Source: Dugong dugon (taxonomy: Eukaryota; Chordata; Mammalia; Sirenia; Dugongidae). Taken from it: a stretch of DNA of 64,000 bases. Where the stretch lies: positions 137,672,736-137,736,735 of the forward strand of contig CM057463.1 of the NCBI GenBank assembly GCA_030035585.1, written 5' to 3'. The notes under the pieces are model-generated. The model was not told the DNA's origin. It saw nothing but the letters and a program-made list of their open reading frames with translations, and searched no databases. Position numbers and translations under genes: made by a program. How positions within the stretch are numbered: position 1 is the stretch's first letter; every line of letters starts with the position of its first letter. Positions 57,716 to 64,000 of this stretch are shown one piece after another.

Positions 57716-58571
57716 TTACTTAGGGATTATTGTGTAGATATAGAAAATAAGAGGCCTTAGGATTGAGTCAGTACACTTTATATAGGTCAGTTTGAGGAGA
57801 AGAAACAAGCAAGTAATACTGGAGAAGTAGCAGCCAAAAGGGTAGAGAAAGAACCAAGTTAAGAAAGTTTTTGAAGAGGGAATGTTCGATTACACCAAAT
57901 ATTGCTGGTAGGTTGAGTAAGATAAGCAATGAAAGTTGACCATTGAATTTATCAGTGTAGTGATCATTGTGACCTTGGCAAGAGCAGTTTTTGTGGAGCA
58001 GTGGCAGCAAAGGACTAATTGAAATAAGTTCAAGAGAGAAGGGGAGGAGAGGAATTAGCCACAAAGAGTATACACAACTCTTGAGGAATTTTGTTAAAAG
58101 GAAGCAGAGAAATGGCCTGATAGAGGGGGAAGAGAAGGTCAAAAGAACGTGTTTTAGAGGAGAGAGCTAACTGCATGTTTGTATGCTGATGACACTGATT
58201 CAGTAGAAAGAGCAATATTAAACACATAGGCACAAAAGAGGAGGCATGCTGGAGGGATAATCTTGTATAGCCAATAGGAATAAGTTCTAGGACACAATTT
58301 AAGGGGTAGGCCTTAGAACAAAGCACTAACTACTTATCAGAGTAATAGCAGGCAATATAGGGTTCTTAGGTTCAAGGGCAGGACAGTAGAAAGATGCATT
58401 GATGGGAGCCTGTGGAATTTGTCTTCTGTTTGGTACAATAGAAAGCTAGTTCTTCAGCTGAGCTTAAGGATGAGGGAGAAGTTAATTAAATAGCTGGTCG
58501 AGGAAAATGAAGGAGTGGTTGGACTAGGGCAACTTGGGTTGCCCAGGCAGCACTGAGGGTCGACCAAAGAT

Positions 58572-58770
58572 TAAAAACCCCATTGCTGTCTAGTCGATTC
58601 CAACTATACAGACCCCATGTAACAGAATAGAACTGTCCCATAGGGTTTCCAAGGCTGAAATCTTTATGGAAGCAGACTGCCACATCTTTCTCCACAAAGC
58701 GGTTGGTGGGTTCAAACCACTGACCTTTCAGTTAGCAGCCAAGTCCTTAACCACTATGCCACAAGGGCTC
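58572..58770 (-). mobile_element. Afrotherian SINE
   Basis: Antisense copy with the 'atctttatggaagcagact' body block, like 27,907-28,108. Confidence 0.93.
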
Positions 58771-58771
58771 C

Positions 58772-59599
58772 ATGACTAAAAGGTTAGTACCTATTAATTT
58801 AAATTGAGACTAGTCAACATGATTTTCTCCAAATAATCGTAGAAAGTCAGTGCAGAGTTAGGTTTGACCAGGACTAGGGTTTGGACAGGTGTGACAAAGG
58901 AAGAAACTGTGAAGATTTTATATTTTTGACTGCATGCAGAATCACACGTTTAATACATTCTTTTGCTCTTATTAAGAATTTTATTAACTGTAGCATGTGT
59001 GCTTCTCTATTTTCAATGAACAAGTACTTACTCAATAGTAATAATAATAGCTAATATTTACCTGACACTTAACTATGTTTCTGTCATCCTTCTAAACCCT
59101 CTGTCAGTATTGTTATTTACTTATATCATATCAAACCTATAACAGTGGTAATATTATTATCTGCTCTTTCCAGACGAAGGCACTGAGGCACAGGGAAATT
59201 AAATAGCTTGCCTGATATCAGACAGTAAATAGCTGAGATATAAATCCAGTATGAGGTTTCACAATCTGGGCTCTTAATCACTGCACTGCAGATGCCCATG
59301 AATTAAATGGCCCTGCAGGAGCTATAGGATATCAAAAGTAGGTAAGGCTTAATTTACAAATCAGTTAGGAAAACATACCCCCTGAAACAAATAGTGAGAA
59401 AAACAGATTGATGTAATTATATTAATATACTATGTTTATGGGTTGAAAATTCATAAGTCTAATAAGAAGCTTTTAGAACAGGATGGATACAGAAAGGGAA
59501 AAACAGCATCCAAGATGATGGGATAGCAGAAGCAAAGGCTAGGAGATGGGATTGAACCTAGTGCATTGAGGAAGAGCGTGGAGAGTGTGACTGGCCAAT
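58772..59599. other. Unclassified, with a MIR at 59,038-59,290
   Basis: Antisense MIR: 'aataatagctaatatttacc', 'aggcactgaggcacagggaa' and 'atagcttgcctgatatcaga'. No gene in the rest. Confidence 0.6.
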
Positions 59600-60185
59600 T
59601 TGCAGCCTACATAGTTTGCTGCCTCGACATGCATTAATTTCTCCTAGTTGCTCTTTCTCCCACTTTCTGACATGGCTGTTCTATTGTGTCACTGTCTTTC
59701 AACAGTTGTGGTTACTAACTGGCCTCCTGGCCATGCCACATATGGTTTCCTATAATAAAACCTCTTATTATTTTGTAGTCCTATCTCTCAATAGTTGAGG
59801 TTACTCCTTGACGCTCCCAGCCATGCCCCATATGGGCTCCCAAGATAAGAACTTCTTCCTTTTCCCACACTAATGCACTAGAAACTTTTAGACTGACTAA
59901 TAAGACTTAAGTGCACCCTAACCCCAAGACCTCCACCCCAAAACCTCAATAAACGCTTTGGCCCACGATTCATTCTCTCTCTTTCAGCCCATTGCTTGGT
60001 TGGGTATATTATGGTTTTGTATCCCTCCCTGTGTGGTCCTGCATGGAGACGTACTGTGTTTTCCTCTCTGGGACCTGTGAGTAATAAATCTATTTGTTTT
60101 CTGGCCTTTCTGAGTGAGGCCAACCTCCTTGTTCCATACTTGACAGACCATCCAGGACACCCACAGGCTCCTGTGGGTCAAATTG
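59600..60185 (+). mobile_element. Solo LTR, ERV1-like, with duplicated U3 block
   Basis: 'ccccatatgggctcccaaga', 'acctcaataaacgctttgg' (AATAAA 59,948-59,953) and 'gagtaataaatctatttgtt' (AATAAA 60,083-60,088) have the order of a gammaretrovirus-like LTR: U3, polyadenylation signal, CT-rich R/U5. A block at 59,700-59,768 recurs at 59,789-59,857. No gag, pol or env follows, and the small frames here are not genes. Confidence 0.65.
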
Positions 60186-61439
60186 AAACAATGGTGTGAG
60201 GTAAGATAGCATTTGGATGGAATCTAAATTTGTGTATGGAGGCAGAGGGAATGGGATGACACTTGGTGAAGTAGGGGGTTGCAAGGGAGGCCAAAGGCAA
60301 GGGAGGGAAATGATGCCTTAACATGTATACAGCAAAGCTTAAGCTTGGTTGTTTGGTAATTGGGAAACTCAACTGGAGAGTCTTATATAAAGAACAAAGT
60401 ACACTTAACCTAAAGGGACCTAGAGAAGACTGGTGTCCATGGGAAACAATGTAGAGGAAGGACCGTAGCAATGGTATATTCATCTTCTCCTCTCCTACCC
60501 ACTTTGGGTATTTTCATTAGTGCAAATGATGCCATTTTCTTTCCTAGAACCTAGTAAATGTCTAAAAAAAGGTAAATAGAAAAATAAAGAAATATTCATG
60601 GAACTTGATTAACTAACTGGATAAGTGAATAAAGAAAATAATTTGCATAGCCTGAGAAATATATCAATGTTAGTGAAAAAACAAGGTTGGAGAAGAAAGC
60701 AGTTTAGAAAGAATGGAAGTTTCAGGGGAGCAGGAAAGGTAAAAATACGATGCTTAGCAGCAGTTCACTCACATGTGTCAGAGGTTGCTCAGTAGTTCCT
60801 TTGGTTCCTTAAGTGAAGTCACATCCAATATCTAAACCTGGCAGAAAATAGTGATTTCTTGTCACAGATTTATTTTGAAGCTCCCAAGGAATAATGAAGA
60901 GAAGTGCGCCTTTCTTTTTTTTTTTTTTTTTACCTCATCCCTAGGTGGGAGGCCTGTGAGTAACAAAATAATAACAGCATCTGTGCTTACAAATATCCAC
61001 CTCCTACTGAAAGAGAGTTGTTCAGCTAGATGCAAACCTCGTGTGTAATTATATGTTTACATGACATACATAATAATAGCTGGATGGTAAACACTAAGAA
61101 AGTAAAATGAAGAGAGAAAAAAACTAAATGGTGATGCAAAAAGGCTTTAGAAACACCCTGCTGTTTAGTGTACCATGCATAGTCCTTTATGAATAAATTT
61201 CATGTGTGCAAATGAAGTTAAGAGAAGTTAATTCGACAGCTAACAAAATCAAGTGAAAAAATTACCTCTTAGAAAAACTGCTGTGAATTTAGATTTTTTT
61301 TTCAATTTTCTCAAGTGTGACCCTAATACTCCCCAGCATGTTTTCTCCTTTTCAAAATGGATGACTGAGAATTTGACATAACTAACGCCATGATGAACCT
61401 ATAAGTTTTTTTTTTTCTTTTTTCCTTGCCTTCTCCTTT
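60186..61439. other. Unclassified sequence
   Basis: No gene or clear repeat; a T-run at 60,916-60,932. Confidence 0.4.
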
Positions 61440-61826
61440 ACATATACCTTTGTTAATGACTTTGTTTTGCTGTGTCTGGCTACCTGTGGCTTATGACCCC
61501 CCCCCCCTCCACAGGAAGATTAAAGCCCAGATGTCTGCTATCTATATCTTAGCCTCATAAGGAAATGTCCAGCATATATCTCTTTGTATGATAAAGAGTC
61601 TGTTGTAATGACTTTGTAATGAATAATGGCACTGCTCACCTTTGTAAAAATCATATATAAGCTCTAATGTAAAAATGCCTTTTGGGACTCCATAGAGACA
61701 GCCCGTATTGCTGTTGGATCCCCGGCTGGTGGACACCTCCTAAATAAAACTTTCTCACTCTTTCTGACTTGGAGTATGTTTCATTGGCTCAACTGCTCCA
61801 GGGCATGGACCCTATTCGGGTAACAT
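61440..61826 (+). mobile_element. Solo LTR (3' part), ERV-like
   Basis: A TATA-like box (61,654-61,660), 'tgttggatccccggctggtg', AATAAA (61,743-61,748), a CT-rich stretch and a terminal CA at about 61,825 follow the usual LTR layout. The left border is not clear. A C-run of 11 lies at 61,498-61,508. No viral genes are attached. Confidence 0.6.
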
Positions 61827-62234
61827 GAAGCCTTTGTTGGTGAAATTGTTAGGCTGGGGTTTTCCACCTTTCTAAAGAATAGAATTACAGGTATTCATGG
61901 TTACTGAGTTGGTTTGAACTGCATCAACTTAGTTAATCTGGAACATGTTTTCCCAGAAATTCACCACAAGGCTCTGGACTAGAGGAATTGGTACGTGATT
62001 TGGAAAATGGAAGTGAAGCAGCAGCTATTAATCTCTGAAGGTATTGCATTTACAAACAATGACAGGAGCAGAGGTCTCAAAAGTTCCAACTTGTCCTCCC
62101 TCTTCCTGACTCCATGTCCAGCTCTTTTTCCCAACTTCCAGACCTGTTCACCAGCTATTGCCCCACACCCACCACCAGATTACTGGCTGTGACCTACAGA
62201 AGCAGTACTGAGGGGAACTATTTCTATTGGTTTT
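61827..62234. other. Unclassified sequence
   Basis: No gene recognised; probably old repeat sequence of unknown family. Confidence 0.35.
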
Positions 62235-62824
62235 TTAAAATCACCTTTATTAAGGTATAATTTAAATAAACTAAAATGCACACATTTTTAAGTGTACAGT
62301 TGAATGAGTTTTGGCAAAAATGAAGCACAGTTCTACTCTGTAACACATGGGGTTGCCATGAGTTGGAAATGACTCCACAGCAACTGGTTTTTGTGTTATC
62401 ATTGTTGTTGTTTTTAAATACACCCATGTAATCACCTTCCCAAATGAGATACAGAATATTTCTATCACCAGAAAGTTGTCTCCTCCCTTTGTAATCAATT
62501 TCCTCCACTCTCACCCCCCAGGCAACCACTGATCTGCCTTTTGTCACTCTAAATTAGTTTTGCCTATTCTAGAACTTTATATAAGTGGCATTATACAGTA
62601 CTTTTTTTGTGTGGTTGGTTTCTTTTGTTCAGTATGCTTTTGAGATTTATCCATGTTGTATCCATTAGTATTCCATTTCTTTTTATTGCTGAGTAGTATC
62701 CTATCATATGAATATTCCACAATTTGTTTATCCATTCATCTTTTCATATACGTTTGGATTGTTTCTAGTTTTCAGCTTTACAAATAAACTGCTCTGAACA
62801 TTCATCTATGGATCTTTGTATTAG
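62235..62824 (-). mobile_element. Old L1 3' end
   Basis: Reverse-strand L1: 'ttgtttatccattcatcttt' and 'tattccatttctttttattg' are reversed ORF2 3' text; 62,240-62,320 is reversed 3' UTR. A SINE tail (62,325-62,392) lies within it. Confidence 0.82.
62325..62392 (+). mobile_element. SINE 3' fragment
   Basis: 'cagttctactctgtaacaca' to 'ccacagcaactggttttt', with no head. Confidence 0.8.
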
Positions 62825-62856
62825 TTTCCAAGGGCTTCTATAACAAAGTGTAGTCA

Positions 62857-63630
62857 TCGTTTGGTATCCTTGGAGGGATTTGTTCCAGAACCCCCAAAGA
62901 TAATAAAATCCAAGGATTCTCAAATCTCTTATATAAAATGGCATAGTAATTGCATATAACCTGTGCAAATCTCCCATATACTTTAAGTCATCTCTAGATT
63001 ACTTATAATACCTAATACAATGTAAACACTACTTAATAGTTGTTAATGCTTACACTTAACACTTAATACTTTCTCAGTCTTTACAAGCATTTTATCTGAA
63101 CCAAAGAGACTTTTTTGCTGTTGTACGGACAGCATTAACACTTACACAAATTTCTGCTTTATTGTGTTAATGTTCCAATCATTCGTACTGACCTTCTGAC
63201 CCGCTTCGGCACTTTGGCAAGCAACATGCCACTTTTCAAAAGATCTAAGACTTTTATTTTCTCATCGGGAGATAGTGCTTTACACTCCCTCTTAGCCCTT
63301 GAAGAATTGCTTTGACCCCTTAATTGCTCCTTAGGAGCCATTTTTTTTCACAGAAACAAAGGGTGCACACAACACAGCAGCAAAGAATGAGACACGAGGT
63401 GAACAATGCTCAAACAAGTGCCAGAGAGAGGCTGAGGATCTATGAAATGGAGGGAGGCTACAGCAGGGTATACCTACACATCACTTCATTCTTGTGAATT
63501 TAGTGTAGTGCTCTGTGCCCCGCAAATTCAAGTTTTGCTTTTGGGAACTTTTTTTTTTTTTTTTAATTTTCAGTCTGTGGTTGGTTGAAACCAAGGTTGC
63601 GGAACCTATAGATACAGAGGACTGACTCCA
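62857..63630 (-). mobile_element. Tigger-like DNA transposon (pogo group)
   Basis: Ends 'gtatccttggagggatttgt' and the reverse 'gaacctatagatacagaggac' are the decayed terminal repeats of Tigger elements, and 'tcatctctagattacttata' is a Tigger internal block. About 770 bp, internally deleted. Confidence 0.78.
63159..63341 (-). pseudogene. Tigger transposase N-terminal remnant
   Basis: 60 codons from ATG at 63,341. LSPDEKIKVLDLLKSGMLLAKVPKR matches the first helix-turn-helix of pogo/Tigger transposases, which binds the terminal repeats. The DDE catalytic region is absent, so the element needs help from elsewhere and is certainly extinct. Confidence 0.72.
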
Positions 63631-63905
63631 CCATAAACTGGGCAGCTTAAAACAACAGAAATTTATTCGCAGTACTGGACGCTAGAAGTCTGAAATCAAT
63701 GTGTCAGCAGGGCCCTGCTCCCTCCAAAGACTGTAGGAAAGAATACTTCCTTGCCTCTTCTAGCTTCTCTGGCAGTTGTCACCGATCACGTTTTTCCTCA
63801 CTTTGTGGCCACACAACTCCAATCTCTGCCTCCATCTTCACATAGCCATCTTCCTTCAGGGTGACTGTGTCTCTTTGTCCAAATTTCCCTCTTCTTATAA
63901 GGACA

Positions 63906-64000
63906 CCAACCCTGGTGGCACAGTAGTTAAGAGCTTGGCTGCTAACCAAAAGGTTGGCAGTTCAAATACACCAGCCACTCCTTGAAAACCCTATGGAGCA
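63906..64000 (+). mobile_element. Afrotherian SINE, cut by the window end
   Basis: Sense head 'accctggtggcacagtagtt' and 'ggttggcagttcaaata' (B-box region); it continues past 64,000. Confidence 0.92.

Larger units (their letters stand above)
55741..58330 (-). mobile_element. Long L2 LINE copy with internal insertion
   Basis: Minus-strand L2 with its 3' end at 55,741 ('attcattcattcattta', the reverse of the L2 terminus). The minus frame at 57,768-58,142 keeps FNGQLSLLILLNLPAIFGVI, a decayed RT motif (family form LLDLSAAFDTVDH). 56,561-56,833 is downstream L2 coding/UTR sequence. About 840 bp (56,875-57,715) do not match L2 and seem inserted. About 1.75 kb of L2 remains, which is long for this old family. 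Confidence 0.72.
62825..63905 (-). mobile_element. MaLR-like LTR split by a Tigger element
   Basis: 'tgtattagtttccaagggct' (62,818-62,856) and 'ccataaactgggcagcttaa' onward (63,631-63,905; 'cagggccctgctccctccaa', 'ctcttcttataaggacacca') are two halves of one antisense LTR. The DNA transposon at 62,857-63,630 separates them. A SINE follows at 63,906. Confidence 0.75.

Noticed and set aside
59600..60185. Possible provirus
   Set aside because: No primer-binding site, gag, pol or env sequence seen next to the LTR; solo LTR only.

Overview
The window looks like repeat-dense, non-coding DNA from an afrotherian mammal, probably a paenungulate such as an elephant. The main clue is a tRNA-derived SINE, present in more than 20 copies on both strands. 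Its sense form starts with a 'cctggtggcacagtgg' A-box region and ends with 'ctatgagtcggaa..actc..cagcaac'. RTE LINEs with the same kind of 3' end are also present, together with long L1 elements that have a very long 3' UTR. I know this combination from Afrotheria; the exact species is inference. I recognise no host protein-coding exon, rRNA gene or intact tRNA gene. Every long open frame that I could identify belongs to a decayed retrotransposon.

Layout. 0-3.6 kb: 3' part of an L1 with an internal deletion joining ORF1 to ORF2. 3.6-9.4 kb: old L1 scrap, SINEs, a solo MaLR-like LTR, a tRNA-Gly-like SINE and an RTE copy with an internal deletion. 9.4-21 kb: mostly unclassified AT-rich sequence with SINEs, MIRs, an RTE tail and an LTR relative. 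21-30 kb: another LTR, an L1 3' UTR on the minus strand, an L2 reverse-transcriptase remnant, an RTE tail and a dense SINE cluster with a short duplication. 31-36.2 kb: an old L1 whose 3' UTR forms a 1.34 kb imperfect palindrome centred near 35,507. 38.8-51.6 kb: an old L1/HAL1-like element into which an LTR element, an RTE and a 7.1 kb full-length L1 (43,394-50,526, with a 14-bp target duplication) were inserted in turn. 52-64 kb: a small TIR element, SINEs, L2 copies (one 2.6 kb with recognisable RT), MIR, two ERV-like solo LTRs, a reversed L1 3' end, and a Tigger-like DNA transposon inside a MaLR-like LTR.

How the parts relate. RTE LINEs and the SINEs share 3' tails, which fits SINE mobilisation by RTE machinery. 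L1 insertions carry A-tails and target duplications. Nesting gives a relative age order: L2, MIR and old L1 oldest; LTRs and Tigger intermediate; RTE, SINEs and the 7.1 kb L1 youngest. All L1 and RTE coding regions seen here are broken.

I found no new multi-gene system. The most unusual structures are the 34.8-36.2 kb palindrome, the lysine-rich third open frame that overlaps the L1 ORF2 start at 45,528, the ORF1/ORF2 deletion junction at about position 66, and the short duplication at 27.6/28.6 kb. Repeat family names are from recognition by eye and have not been checked against a library.
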